Shown here piece after piece: positions 35,686-48,484 of a stretch of 64,000 bases of DNA. Position 1 is the stretch's first letter, and each line of letters opens with the position of its first letter. The notes under the pieces are model-generated. The model was not told where the DNA came from. It saw nothing but the letters and a program-made list of their open reading frames with translations, and searched no databases. The stretch is from Hyperoodon ampullatus (taxonomy: Eukaryota > Chordata > Mammalia > Artiodactyla > Ziphiidae): contig OX457071.1 of assembly GCA_949752795.1 (NCBI GenBank), positions 32,348,800-32,412,799 of the forward strand, written 5' to 3'. Position numbers and translations under genes: made by a program.

Positions 35686-36489
35686 CTATTTTGGTAACAT
35701 GGTGGATTAAATATTCAGAGAAAACCTTCTTGGCACAGAATAACCAAATATAATTAGAAACATATTGGAGGAGTTAGCAAAGTTAAAGAAATAATTGTTA
35801 TAGAAATGATGGGAAAGCACCAATCCAGAGAGGTAATTGCGCACTAGAGCCTGTTTTGACCATAAGGGAGTCTAGCAACCCTCTGTGTCTCAGAGGCTGG
35901 GTTAATGGGCCAACCTTTTGTAGGGTCAGGAGACAAGATGTGGGCTGGAGGAGGGGGGTGAGGATGAAATGGAGATTTTTCCAAGGGCTAGCACTCCCAA
36001 AGGTGACACCCATAGTAGACAACTAGAAAATCTGACCATAATAGAAGATAGTAGGTATACTTATGTACCTTGACCTTGGCTCTTGGTCAAGTAAAAAAGG
36101 CAATAAACATGTCCTCTGAGACTTTGTAGCTATAAGCTCTCAGAGTAGGATTGGAATAGAAAGTCACATGATTTATCTGTCCACAAAAACCTAAATCAAA
36201 ATTTAGTTTATACTAGCCCCTGGTTGATACTACTCACAGAAACTGGGTAGAATGGAGATGATAGCTTCACTGGAGGGACAGTTTTTAAACACAGGCCTCA
36301 AATTTAACTTTATTTCACAGATACTTTCAAGAAGTAGAAGCTCACCATTTGAAATTACTAACACAGTGTAAGAAGTTATTATCAATGAAAGTTAGCAAAA
36401 AAAATACTGAATTGGACTAGCAAGGACTGTGGGTGTTGAGATTATGAGATACGAAGTACAAAACTGTGATGTTTAAAAAGTTTAAATAA
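35686..36489. other. Probable old L1 or other repeat remnant, unassigned
   Basis: 'ggtaacatggtggattaaat' and following text resemble old L1 5' regions, but I cannot assign it with confidence. No gene seen. Confidence 0.35.
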
Positions 36490-37330
36490 ATGTTTCAGGC
36501 TTGCCCTGCATCCTGCTTGACAGTGACAGGGCCCATCTTTTACTCCAGCCATCACTCCGGTAACCAGATTTTAATGGGCATAACTTGAATGCGTCCCACC
36601 CTACCTGAGCTACGTATATCTTGCTTTCTTCCTTAGGTTTCTCTGATGCCAAATCTGTGATGCCTGCACATACCTACCTGGTATGTTTCCATATGTATGG
36701 AAGTATAAAGAGCAGGTTCTAACCAATCAGACATGGGAACTAGTTTTAAAATGCTCCCCTCTTGGGATTCCCTGGTGGTGCAGTGGTTGAGAATCTGCCT
36801 GCTAATGCAGGGGACACGGGTTCGAGCCCTGGCCTGGGAGGATCCCACATGCCGTGGAGCGGCTAGATCCCGTGCGCCACAACTACTGAGCCTGCGCGTC
36901 TGGAGCCTGTGCTCCGCAACAAGAGAGGCCGCGATAGTGAGAGGCCCGCGCACCGCGATGAGGAGTGGCCCCCGCTCTCCGCAACTGGAGGAAGCCCTCG
37001 CACAGAAATGAAGACCCAACGCAGCCAAAAATAAATTAATTTTAAAAAAATGCTCCTCTCTTTTATCTGTTGGAGGAGACAATCCTGAAAAACTTTCTAC
37101 ATGGCAGTTCAGAAGGTCTGAGTAGGCACAAACCCACACCAGTGACCACCTTGATGACGTGGCTTTTTATTGGCTTTCTCTTTCAAACTTTCCATCTCCT
37201 AATGTAAGCTCTCTTCATCCAGCCTTGTGTCTCAGTCTCTGCTTTCTGAGGAAGAGAAGGATCCGGACTCTGCTTTCTCTGGTGAAAGAGGAACCCGGTT
37301 AAGACAGTTGGGACTACAAGTGACCCTAAA
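36490..37330 (+). mobile_element. Putative ERV LTR (ERVL-like), split by a SINE
   Basis: The segment reads like an LTR: 'ttttaatgggcataacttga' and 'ttggctttctctttcaaact', with rc polyadenylation-like TTTATT motifs absent on this strand but 'tataaagagcagg' TATA-like at 36703. Retroviral-type remnants follow to the right. Family not confirmed; limits approximate. Confidence 0.35.
36748..37062 (+). mobile_element. CHR SINE with 16-bp target duplication
   Basis: Body 36764-37046. Starts gggattccctggtggtgcag, B box GGTTCGAGCCC intact, ends with 'gcagccaaaaataaattaat' and an A-rich tail. Target copies aaaatgctcccctctt (36748-36763) and aaaatgctcctctctt (37047-37062) differ at one base. ORFs 36733-37011 (+) and 36633-37139 (-) read through it and are not genes. 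Confidence 0.95.
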
Positions 37331-39210
37331 AAAACAGACACTCGGGATGAAATTCTGGAACTGTCATTGTTGAGAAAAGGTGGAATGGTGATAACCCCTG
37401 GCATGCAGTAACGTTATAAGTACTAAGACTCTCACTGGCGGATAAAGACAAAATTCAAGTGGGAGCTTGTGCAGTGGCAATGGCACTTGAAAAATATGAG
37501 GACAGTGATAATTATAAGGCTTCTGGGGTTTGCTGGCCTTTGTTATCTGCTTCAGGAGCCTCAAAAAAAAAAAAAAAAGAAAGAAAGAAAATGACAGACT
37601 CAGGCTAACCAACTATCATTCAAGGTATGTTTTGAAAACAAGAGGTTCTATATGTCAGTGTTTAAAAGCCCCTTATCTCACACAGCCATAGAACAGATAG
37701 TGATGAAAACCAGGCCCAGGGTTTAATTGTAAAGTTAACAGAATGATGAGGAAGGCAATGAAAGCACAGCCTAAACAGCCCTATGGTAAATTCAGGCATC
37801 TACTAGATAAAGAGTGGTACCTTCAGAACTGGCATGGGAACATTTGGTGAATAAGCCAGAAGATCTTGAGCCAGAGATTCTTCTGGACCTTGAACTATTC
37901 TTTCTTTATTTGGAGAATGTGGAAAGATCTCAGCTGGGGTACATGCCTCATAAGTTGTACATGTTTTCCTCAAGATTTAGTCCTGCCATTTCCTACTTCT
38001 TCCAGACCAATAATCAGGGTCATGTCGGTATAGCCCAAGCAGGGAAATGTTGAGCCTTTTCTGAGAGGAAGTAAAATGTACAGGCCCAAATTACAAGACA
38101 TGTACCAGCAGGACTTGTAAAAACATGTAATTGAATAGAACTTGAAGGTGGTGGATCAGGGCGGATGTTAATTGACATGGAAGTACTCTCTATGACTCTG
38201 TCTTGGCAAGTGATCCTTATGCAGCTCAAATGGCTCCTTGATGCTTGGTGGACAGACTTATGGCCTAAAGAAAATAAAGTAGAGACATAAGAGATGCCTT
38301 GGCAGAGTGTTAAGAAGGAGTCAGAAGCCTCAGGGAAATGACAGTTTTAAAATAAACTTATTACATAAGATCAGAGTATTCATCAACTGGGTTCCCTGGG
38401 AGGATCCAAAAGATCTCCTTCAATAATTCAATAAGTTAATAAGAAATGTACTGGTAAGATGTTTCTTTTACAAACTTGGTGGTGGCTATCCTCTATGGGC
38501 TAGAGCTGAGAGTAGCATGTGGTGCATGACACTGGGTTCCTCAGTAATAACAGGAATGATTCAAAATGGCAGAGGCCAGGTTGTGACACTTAACCAACAG
38601 AGGCAAGATGGGCATAATTATTATTAATGACAGCAAGACCAGAGTGGCAACTGAATGACTTCGTGATAGCTGATAGCCTGTGGTATTCTTAGGGATTACA
38701 TAGATAAGCAGTCAATGGTGTTCCTTGACTTGTATAACCAGAAAAAATTGAGATCTAGCAAGGTGATTGGTGAGGTCAGCTACTGCAGTAGAAAATCAGG
38801 GCCCTTAATCAAGTTTCAGGTCTGAGCTAGTTTTCTGACTCAGAGAGCATTGATGTACGGGAAGACTGATCCCCTTGAGTAAGAACCCTAACACATTATT
38901 ACAAGTATAAATGGCAGATTTTCTCCCAATCTTTCCCTGAATGGGCCTGTGACCAGCTACCAGATTATATTCTCAGCTGACATGGATACTAGGAGACTCA
39001 AAACACCACCCTGGCTCCCTATCTAGAGTGGAGGCTTGTGGAGGCCAAGAGACAAATAGAAACCTGGACCAAGTTGATCTCACATTGATCCAATGGACCT
39101 GGGAAGCACAAAATAAGTTGGTAGATACTAATGTAAATGGTCTATACTCTCTAAAAAGTAGGGACTATCTAATTGTATCAATGATACCCAAGTTAACTGT
39201 ACACTACTTG
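37331..39210 (+). mobile_element. Putative endogenous retrovirus internal remnant (ERVL/MaLR-like)
   Basis: Frameless sequence whose phrases ('ctggcatgggaacatttggt', 'tgtggaggccaagagacaaa', 'aacctggaccaagttgatct') resemble internal regions of old ERVL-class elements. It follows the putative LTR. All frames are broken; no intact retroviral domain is visible. A16 followed by GAAA units at 37562-37590 marks a local A-rich tract. Assignment is tentative. Confidence 0.35.
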
Positions 39211-39214
39211 TAAA

Positions 39215-40503
39215 AGACACGGCAAAAGCAAAGAACTCAGAAAGGCTGAAAGCAAAAACATTATAGGCAAATGATCAGGCAAGAAAAAAATCAAAAGAGA
39301 GCTGGTGTAGTTATATTATTATTAGACACAATAGACTTTAGGGGAAAATTAAAATATTAAAAATATATCAGAATCTCAAGTTCCCCAACAGAAATACACT
39401 TCATTAGGAAACAAGAACAAATAGATAAGCATATCTTTGAAAACTAAATAACCCATAATTCAAAAAGCAATCTTAATGGAAATAAGAAACTCCTAGAAAC
39501 TGAGCCATAAATAAAGTATTATTTAACAAAATTTGTAAGATGCAAATAAGCTATATTTAGAAGGTAAGTTACAAGATTAAGTGCTAATATTAGACAAGAA
39601 CTAACTGTAGAAACTAATAAAACAGTAAGCAAGATATAGTGGAGAGGATCAGCAAAGCCAAATATTAGGTCTTTGAAAACACTCAGAAATCAGATCAAGA
39701 AAAAGGGAAGACAGGAATAAACATTAGAAATGAGGATGTGACTAAGACAATAGCAACAAAAATATTATAAGAAAATGTTTAAAACATGTATGTCAATACA
39801 TTTGAAATATTAAGTGAAATGGGCATATTCCTAGAAAAAATTAAAATTAAGGAAAATGAAAGACCTACAATTACTTTTACTGAAAAAATTTAGCAGTATT
39901 TCAAATTTCCCCCACCCCCCCAAAAAAGGAGCAAGTCCATTCAGCTCTACCAAACATTCAAAAAAATATATAACTCTTCCAGAAAGTAAGGTTTAGTGAC
40001 AAATTCACTTTAATTTTAGTACAACTTTAATAACAAAACTAATAAGAACACAAAGGAAGAATTTATGGGCCATTCACACTAAAGAACATGGATGTAAAAA
40101 TCTTAACTATCGGCAAACTAAAGCCAACAACTGAAAAGAAAAGAATAATGCCTCATAATTAAATTGAATTTATTATAGAGATGCAAGTTTTTGAGTTCAA
40201 GACTAGAAAACTGATTACTGTAATTTACTAAGTAACAGATTAAAAGAGAAAATTTATATATTATCTTCTTAATAGATTCAGAAAAATTGCTTGATAAAAT
40301 TTATTAAGCTTACATGAAGCACACATGCACACATTCATTTTGGCAAGCTAGGAGGAGAAGAAACTGCCTTGGCTTGATAAAGAACATCTGCATCAGTGAC
40401 AGCAAAGTATCCTATTTGATGGGGAAATATTAAAATCATTCATTCCAAAATCAATAATAAGGATGTCTATTCAGCATTATATCAAAGGTCATGGCAAGAC
40501 TAA
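39215..40503 (+). mobile_element. Old LINE L1 ORF2 remnant, part 1
   Basis: 'agagctggtgtagttatatt' near 39298, 'agtccattcagctctaccaa' near 39934 and 'gtctattcagcattatatca' near 40466 are L1 ORF2 phrases on the plus strand. Many stops and indels; an old L1M-type copy. It is followed by an inserted LTR-like piece. Confidence 0.75.
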
Positions 40504-40695
40504 TGTAGAAGGCTGAATAGTGTCCCCTCCAAATCATGGCCACCTGGAACCTCAAAAATTGGTCATTTTGGGAAATAGGGTCTTTGCAGATGTAATTAGT
40601 TAAGGAACTTGAGATGAAATTACTCTGGATTTAGGGTAAAAGAGAAGAAAATTATAAAAAGCTCATTGGAAGGCAGGAAAATGGACCTAAATTAA
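40504..40695 (+). mobile_element. MLT1-like MaLR LTR fragment nested in L1
   Basis: 'ggaaatagggtctttgcaga' with 'tgtaattagttaaggaactt' is typical of MLT1-type LTRs. L1 ORF2 resumes directly after it ('aatggaaagacacacc'). Confidence 0.6.
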
Positions 40696-41645
40696 TGGAA
40701 AGACACACCTTATTAATTAACAGGAAGATGTAAAAACTCCTGGTATTAATCTATAGACTTAAAGTAATTCTTGTCAAAATCCCAGAAGGATTTTTTTTTT
40801 TTACAGAATTTAACAAGGTATTCTAGAATTTATTTAGAAAGTCAAAGAACTAAACTTTCTTAAAGAAGAATAAGCTAGAGGTGGATTAAGACATATTTTA
40901 AAGCTATAGAAAATTTTAAAGTATGGTATTGATGAAGGAATAGACAAAGATATTAATGGAACAGAATTGAGTCCCCAAACCATATATTAGAACTCTCATT
41001 TATAGATCAGTGGAGAAAGAATGGACTATTTAATAATGCTTAGATAACAGTAGGTTATCTATGTGGAAAAATGAATCCCCATTTTATACCATAAATAGCA
41101 ATAAGTTACAGATGGACTGGTATTCAGTGTGAAATGCAAAAATTTTAAAACCTTTATAAGAACATTTCTTCATGAATTGTAAAGAATGATTTCTTAAGGC
41201 AGAAAAAAGAACAAACCATATAGAAAAAGAGAAATACATTTGAATATATTAAAATTTAAAAATTCTAAATTAAAAGACACCTGAAAGTGAGTAAATAACA
41301 AGTCAAATATTTGAAGAAAATATTTATGAAAAATATAACTGGCAAAATATTAGTACATTGAATATGTAAATATACTTATGATTAATAAGAAAAAGATAAA
41401 TAATCAAATGGCATTATTGTCAAAAGACATAGACATTCCACAAAAGAAGAAACATAAATGGACCTCAAATCTAAAAAATATTTTTAAAAGTTCTCAACCT
41501 TATTAGGAAAAAAGGAAAATTAAAATCATAATGTGATGTCATTTCACACCCTACTGATTGGCATATATCATGACAATATCAACTTCTCCAACATACACTG
41601 CTAATAGGAATGTAAATTGATCTAACCAGTTCTGAAAATGAATTT
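40696..41645 (+). mobile_element. Old LINE L1 ORF2 remnant, part 2
   Basis: Continues ORF2: 'gtcaaaatcccagaaggatt' near 40774 and 'actgctaataggaatgtaaa' near 41598. The latter corresponds to the L1 'ctgctggtgggaatgtaaa' region. Confidence 0.75.
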
Positions 41646-42531
41646 TCTATTACCTCGTGTCTAGGAGAAACTCACTGTTTCCTCTACTCAGGCTCACAAC
41701 ACTTCTGACACCAGTTGTGTGGGTTTTTTTTCCCCACACCATCAATTTGGGAACACCAGCTGGGTGTCCTTCAATTCAATTCAGTTCTGACACTATCTAC
41801 CTGGAGATAGCATCAGATTCCACAGGTTAAGGGCTCAGTTCCACAGACTGCTCCCTACCACCTTCCTACCAGTTGCAAGTCCAGGTTGTTACCATGCTTC
41901 TGATGGACTAGCTATAAATCAGAGGTTCCCACAAGCCCCTCCTCAGGTTTGATTAATTTGCTAGAGCTGCTCACAAAACTCAGGAAAACAGTTTACTTAT
42001 TAGATGACCACTTTATTACAAAAATATTAAAGGATATGAATGAACAACCAGATGAAAAAATACACCTCTCACAGGATGAGGTCCAGAAAGGTCCAGAGCA
42101 GAGAAGCTTCTGTCCCTGTGTAGTTGGGGACACACCACTCTACTAACGTGTGCATATATTCTTGTTTACCAACCCAGAAGCTCTTTGAACCCATACTTTT
42201 GGGATTTTTATGGAAGTTTCATCATGTGCATATGATCAGTCATTTACTCAGTCTCCAGCGCCTCTCTTCTTCCTGGAGGGTGGGAGGTGGAGCTGAAAAT
42301 TCCAAGCTTCTAATTATGGTTTGGTCTTTCTAAAGAGTCATCTTATTAGAGTAAAATACACGTTTATCACCCAGGAAATTCCAAGGGATTTAGGAGGTCA
42401 GTGTCAAAGACCAAATATTAGAACAAAAGATGCTCCTGGGGCTCTTATCACTTAGGAAATTATAAGCGTTTTAGGGGTTCTGGGCCAGGAACCAGGGGCA
42501 GGGGCCAATTTATATTTTCTATTATTTCACA
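41646..42531 (-). mobile_element. LTR-type element nested in L1
   Basis: 'cagaggttcccacaagcccc' near 41920, 'accaacccagaagctctttg' near 42169 and 'aggaaattccaagggattta' near 42373 are phrases of an old, common ERV LTR. The end 'tatttcaca' gives a CA terminus at 42531. L1 ORF2 resumes at 42540 with the expected C-terminal part, showing insertion into L1. No duplication could be fixed. ORFs 41949-42146 and 42124-42333 are chance frames. Confidence 0.55.
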
Positions 42532-42812
42532 GCTATTCTGGTTGATTATGTTTATACTTTATGACTCAGCATTTTGACTCTAAGTACCCTACCAAATCCC
42601 TTGCACCATATTATATGTATAAGAATATTTGTAGCAAAGTTTTCTGTAATAGCAAATGATTGGGAACAATCAATAATGTCGGCCAATACTAAAATAGATA
42701 ATCATTTCTTTATATTGTATTGCAGTGAAAGTGAATGAATGAGATCTGTAAATATCACCATGCAAGAATCTCTCAAACATAATGATGAGTGAAAACAAAA
42801 CAAGCTTTAAAA
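42532..42812 (+). mobile_element. Old LINE L1 ORF2 remnant, part 3
   Basis: 'tatgactcagcattttgact' corresponds to the L1 'tatgacccagcaattccact', and 'aataatgtcggccaatac' onward to the ORF2 C-terminal region. Ends near 'atgatgagtgaaaacaaaac'. Confidence 0.7.
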
Positions 42813-42849
42813 AGAATCATTAATTTGTGATAACCACCAAACTTTCTAC

Positions 42850-43304
42850 TATGGACGGTCTTTATTTCTTTTTCTTGCCCAATTGGCCTGGCTAGAACCT
42901 TCAGTACAATGCTGAATAAAAGTGGAAAGAGTAGACATCCTTGTCCTATTCCTGATCTTGGGAAAGCTTCCAACCTTTGGTATGTTGTTTCATTTCATTC
43001 ATCTTCAAGTATTTTCTAAGTTCCCTCATAATTTCTTCTTTGATCTATTTATTACTTAAGAGTATGTTATATAATTCCACATACTTGTTATCCTTCTGTT
43101 ATTGATTTACAGCTTTATTCCATTGTGGTCTGAGAAGATACTTTGGATGATTTCAAGCTCTTTAAATTTATTAAGACTTGTTTTGCAACCCAACATATGG
43201 TCTATTCTGGAGAATGTTCCATGGACACTTGAAATGCATGTGTATTCTGTTGTTGTTGGGTGGTATGTTCCATAGATGTCTGGTAGGTCTGGTCTTGATT
43301 TTTT
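42850..43304 (-). mobile_element. LINE L1 ORF2 fragment, minus strand
   Basis: 'cctggctagaaccttcagta' and 'atccttgtcctattcctgat' (42890-42958) are minus-strand ORF2 RT sequence. 'tattccattgtggtctgaga' and 'atggtctattctggagaatg' (43115-43217) come from another ORF2 region. The join near 42975 indicates an internal deletion. It abuts the plus-strand L1 tail-to-tail. Confidence 0.8.
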
Positions 43305-46300
43305 TTTTTTAATGGAGAAAACACAACTATGTTGACATACTGAGAGTTATGGCTCAGTGGGAATAAACAGTTGAAAAATAAAAAAATAGAGAGTGTGTAA
43401 TTGATGGCACAAAATACCTGTGGAGCTGGGAAAGCGTATAGAATACAATACAGATGGAAGCATCCCCCTGTGGAAGAAAAGATGAACTTTTCCCGCCTAT
43501 AATGGAGGGAAATAAATGGGAATGGATTAAAAATTATCTATGATTGTTAGTTTGTAAGAGTAGAAATTTCAGTGCACGCATAGCTCTTTTACCCTCCCTT
43601 AAAGACACTGAAAATAAAATATATGACAAAATTGAAAAGCTTTCTGAAACTGCTAGCTTTCAAAATATTTGCTGTGCTAGAGATTAGAGCAGAATACAGA
43701 TAATACTTAATGGGAAGTAATACATAGTCGCTTTTGTAGATTTTAAAAATCTAATATAGATAGCTTGCCTCTCAGTTTATTGTTTTTTGGGTTTTTTTTT
43801 TTGAGATGGCACAGTAAGTAATTTCATTTTAGTGACCATATATCAATTAGCTCAAGGTCTCATGAGTATGTTTTTTATTCTTTCAGATATCTTGACTTAA
43901 ATAATTTCTGGGAAACCCAAATAATGCTTCCATTTCCTACAAATCCTCCGTGGCGCTCACTGATTGTAGAAGCAGCACACTCACAAGCTACCTTTTGTCT
44001 TGTCTTTGACTTCTCTAAGTTGATGCCATTTGTCCCAAATGTTGATGTGAGCTTCTGTTTTAATCCCCCCGATGACCAGAGTTTGATATTTAACAAAGTA
44101 TTAAGGAGAACTTGGGGCAAAATATGAATATATATACAAAGTAATTTATATCTGTTATTCAAAATGTTTATTTTTAGGAACCAACTCCAACCTAGTCCAA
44201 ACCTGACCTGGAATTTCTGCCTAACTCCTTTAATTTCTTCATGGAATATGAGGAATAACTCAACCTTTAGAATCTTCAGATAGTTTCCTGCCTTGGAATC
44301 TGAGCCCCAGAAAACAGGGGGAATCTTTTCCTTTCCTGCTCAGAGCTCACCTCATATTACTACCCCAGGATAATTTTCAGGGAAACATCCATATTTGTCC
44401 ATTTCCCTTCTCACCTTTGTGTATCATTTTAAAAGTAGAGTATTGCCCCTTTGTCCTTTTTTTAAAAAATAAGTTATATACTTTCAAAGATGTTTTCTAA
44501 AATAGTGCAAATGCAGAAAGATCATATTTACTCCTTTCTTTTAAAATTTCAATATTACATCGTTACAGGTAGACATATGAGAAAAGGAGAGGGAAGGATC
44601 ATCAGAAAGGTAGGTTAAATGTGTGAATGCGGTGCTATGAAGTTTCAAACTTTCTTCTGAAGTCAGTGAAGAAATCTTAGCCTGATAAAATGTGAGGTTA
44701 TTAACTCAATTTTGATGGCAGTGTTATATAAGAAAGATGGAGATATATGCATTATTTTAAATTTTTTTGTATTATTTTCTTCCTTGCCTTAAGAGCCAGA
44801 AACACAACGACAAAAGCATTAACAAAGAATTCCTGGCTTAGCTGAGAAAAATTATTCATATGAGTATTATCTTCTGAGATACAGAAGATTAGCTAACTAT
44901 TGGAAGAATGAAGATGTGGAACATATAAAATTCCATAACCAATCTGGAAAGACAGCTTAAATGTATTATTGGGTAATTCTTCATGATGTCAAAGATAATG
45001 TCTTCCATGAATGTATTATCTATGTGATCATAAATACCTGATGAGACTTAGCTGGGAATGGCCACCTAGGATATATCACAGGTAGTAGATGTAAGAAGTT
45101 TATTAATTTAATGAACAGGGAGCTCTCTTAGCTAAATTTCCTTTCTTGTTATTGTTGACAATCAAAATTCTAAATGTCTTACTCCAAACTCCCTTTTCAA
45201 TAGTAGAGATATTTGAAAATATCAAATATGAGTTGGTCTGGAATATGCCACAATTAATTTCATTTATTTAAATTGGTCTTGAGGACATCCTTGAAGATTG
45301 AACATCATGAAACATGCAAAGAATCATGAAAAATGTTGGTAGAACTTCATAGTTGAAGAGTAGCTTCCATAGTGTTTCTGAGCTGATAGATTAGGAAATG
45401 AGATTTAAAAAAAGATGATATAAAGAAGTGTGTGTTTTTTGACTTTATTTTTGAACAGTAGCCATGGTGAGGGAGTGTTTTTTAATGAGTTAAAAAATAA
45501 TTTCTATTACAAAATAATACTTTAACAAGAGATGTGAGGACTAAAGAAGGGACAAGTGAATAACAATATCCTTGCTGAAAAAAATAACACTGGAAATAAT
45601 AGAGGTGATCTTGATTTTTTTCTAGCTTGAAAATACCTCCTTTGGGTTCCATGGCTTCTGCAATAGTCAATTACTTAAACACTTCTTTAAAGTGATTTTC
45701 CCTCATAATATCCTAATGTGATATTTTTAATTATTCTAGATTCTTAAAATGAGCATTTCATAGAAATTTAGTGATGAATTGGACCTTAGAGATAATATTG
45801 CCCAAAGTGCAAAATCATCATTTGCATTCTTCTTTTTCCTGGCAATGATTCAATTAACTTCAGGTGTTCTATTTTTCACCTGCTTCCCTATCATAGTTGG
45901 AAAGGAATCCAAGTTGGAATACCCAGTGATTCAATCCATTACCAGGTGCTACCACACGGCTTTTTTGAAAAACCTAATTTTATTACAACAGAGCTCATGT
46001 GTATGTTGGTAAATTCAAGAGATATAGTCTATTAAACTTTATCTTATAGTAAGCATAATCTTTTCTTGAATAATAACCAGCTTTTCATTTCTGTTCCAGA
46101 ATAGAAGCCATAACTTCTTTCACTGGGATCCATACTTTCTTTAGACCTAGTTAATAGCCATATATCAATTCTCAGCCTCAGCCTGGGCTTTCCAGACATC
46201 TTGCGATTTCTTAACCCACAAGACAAAAATTCTGTCCAGACAGGATACTTTGTTAAATCTTTAAATGCTGTGTGAGATGTTTTGGAGCTTCTGTTTAAAA

Positions 46301-46794
46301 CTCTATACCAATGACTTAGTAATTGTTAAATGACTTTTCCAATAAAATTTGAAGTCAGTGATTTAAGGGCTTCTACTTATCTTGGTGGCAACAACCAGTT
46401 CTGTTTCAGGTCAGAAACTAAATGCTGTTCCAATAGTTTTGAATAAAGAAGAAAGGAAGAATTGATTTTGGAACAGTTTTTACTTTAAAATTGTATTCCA
46501 GTGGAAAAGAAATCATAATCTTTGCCAACCTTGCCTCTGACATCTACCACAAATATCTACTGATCATATTACTTTTAGAGTCGTTCTAAGGTTAAAAGAA
46601 TGATTTTAATACCTCTATTTCCCAAGCAAAATTTGTTGAGTAAAAACATTCTTGATATTTTAAATGTCCCAGGATTAAGATTATTTCTGATAATTATTTT
46701 TGATAAAATATCCAGAACATCATAGCCACCATCTATCCTTACCACTTTTGTAAATTCTTAGAAGTAGGACAGCACTTTTCTTAACTGAAATCTT
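43305..46794. other. About 3.5 kb unassigned AT-rich DNA
   Basis: No gene recognised. ORFs 43875-44162 (-) and 43924-44127 (+) overlap on opposite strands; 45779-46012 (+) has no known motif. No repeat family identified. Confidence 0.45.
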
Positions 46795-46885
46795 ACAATT
46801 TCAGCATAATGCTATGTTCCCCCACAAATGGGGAAACTTGAACCCAGAGAGGTCAAATGTCTTAGTCAAGCTCACAAAGCAAAAT
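46795..46885 (+). mobile_element. MIR remnant
   Basis: 'acaaatggggaaacttgaac' and 'ccagagaggtcaaatgtctt' match the MIR core. Confidence 0.7.
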
Positions 46886-47194
46886 ACTTTAATTTGGAGC
46901 TTCACTGCTAAGAGTTTTCAATAGAGTTTTTATCATGCATCATTATTATATTTTACTGAATTATATTCAAATCATGTGTCCATGTTTACCCCAGAGATGA
47001 TAAACTCCTCAAGGTCAGGACCTAGCCCAAATTTGGCAATTCATGAGCTGACCTGACCATGGGCTTTTCTGAGAATTAAGGAATAATATACTACCTCAAT
47101 TATGCCATCACATAAGCAAATAATCTTTGTTTAGAGATTATTAATGCAAGTTTGTCAGTAAATCTTGTATGCATTATCAGAAATATCAGTGAGG

Positions 47195-47337
47195 GAGTCT
47201 GGGATTAGCAGATGCAAACTATTATATATTATGTATAGGATGGATAAACAACAAGGTCCTACTGTATATCACAATTAACTATATTCAATATCCTGTGATA
47301 AACCATAATGGAAAAGAATATGAAAAACAGTATGTAT
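47195..47337 (+). mobile_element. LINE L1 3'-UTR fragment, interrupted by a SINE
   Basis: 'gggattagcagatgcaaact', 'ggatggataaacaacaaggt' and 'atcctgtgataaaccataat' are L1 3' UTR phrases, nearly the same as at 63826-63945. The SINE at 47338 ends it. Confidence 0.85.
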
Positions 47338-47546
47338 GGGCTTCCCTGGTGGCGCAGTGGTTGAGAGTCAGCCTGCCGATGCAGGGGACACGGGTTCATG
47401 CCCCGGTCCGGGAAGATCCCACATGCCATGGAGCGGCTGCGCCCGTGAGCCATGGCTGCTGAGTCTGCGCGTCTGGAGCCTGTGCTCCACAACGGGAGAG
47501 GCCACAACAGTGAGAGGCCTGCATAACGCAAAAAATAAAAAAAATA
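47338..47546 (+). mobile_element. Compact cetacean-type CHR SINE, plus strand
   Basis: Starts gggcttccctggtggcgcag and carries A-box TGGCGCAGTGG and B-box-like GGTTCATGCCC. It ends 'ggcctgcataacgc' followed by A-rich sequence with AATAAA. No clear target duplication; the downstream part of the L1 may be deleted. ORFs 47259-47642 (-) and 47336-47680 (+) read through it. Confidence 0.93.
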
Positions 47547-47757
47547 AAGTGTTTCTAAAACTAATACATATGTGCATGTATATGTGCCAGCTTGTGTGTG
47601 TACACAGGAGAAACAGAAACAGAAAGACAGACACACACACACATACAGAGAATGATCAAGGCAAACAAGGTAAATGTTAATGTTTGGGGAATATGGGTGA
47701 AGGATCTGCAGTAATTCTTTGTACTATTTTTTTAATCAGATGATATTTTACTTTTGT

Positions 47758-47979
47758 TAATTTTTTTTTTTTTTTTTGCGGTACGCGGGCCTCTCACTGT
47801 TGTGGCCTCTCCTGTTGCGGAGCACGGGCTCCGGATGCGCAGGCTCAGTGGCCGTGGCTCACAGGCTCAGCCGCTCTGCGGCATGTGGGATGTTCCTGGA
47901 CCGGGGCATGAACCCACATCCCCTGCATCAGCAGGCGGACTCTCAACCACTGCGCCACCAGGGAAGCCCTAATTTTTTT
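47758..47979 (-). mobile_element. Compact cetacean-type CHR SINE, minus strand
   Basis: Body 47768-47969; 17-bp poly-T tail on the left, head on the right. A 10-bp flank taattttttt at 47758-47767 and 47970-47979 is a plausible target duplication. It faces the copy at 47338 tail to tail with about 220 bp between. Confidence 0.93.
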
Positions 47980-48335
47980 CTTTTCTATTGAAGTATAGTT
48001 AACTTACAATGTTGTGGTAGTTTCAAGTGTACAGCAAAGTGACTCAGCTATACAGATTCTTTTCCATTATAGGTTATTAAAGATATTGAGTATAGCTCCT
48101 TGTGCTATGCAGTAGGCCCTTGTTGTTTACATATTTTATGTATAATAGTGTGTATATGTTTTAATCCCAAACTCCTAATTTATCTCCCCCACCCCATTAT
48201 CCTCTTTGGTAACTATAATTTTCTTTTCTATGTCTGTGAGTCTACTTCTGTTTTGTAAATAAGTTCATTTACATCACTTTTTTTTAGATTCCACATATAA
48301 GTGATATCATATTTGTCTTTGTACTACTTTTACAA
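47980..48335 (-). mobile_element. LINE L1 3' end, minus strand
   Basis: 'ctattgaagtatagttaact', 'gtgctatgcagtaggccctt', 'tttggtaactataattttct' match the same L1 3' segment as 25237-25680. The SINE on its left sits in or next to its A tail. Confidence 0.85.
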
Positions 48336-48484
48336 CTTTTATGTAAGCTAAAATTAATTCAAAAAAATTTTTAAAAAAGAGGTCAGAATCAGAAGGGGCT
48401 CTAGAGTTAGAACAAAACTCTGGGCAAAAGGCATCCTCACAACGGCAGTTACGATTCAACCATTTGGCCAATCAGCCTGGCCAC

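Noticed and set aside
36633..37139. 168-codon minus-strand ORF, one of the longest frames here
   Set aside because: It reads antisense through the CHR SINE at 36764-37046; similar peptides occur at every copy.
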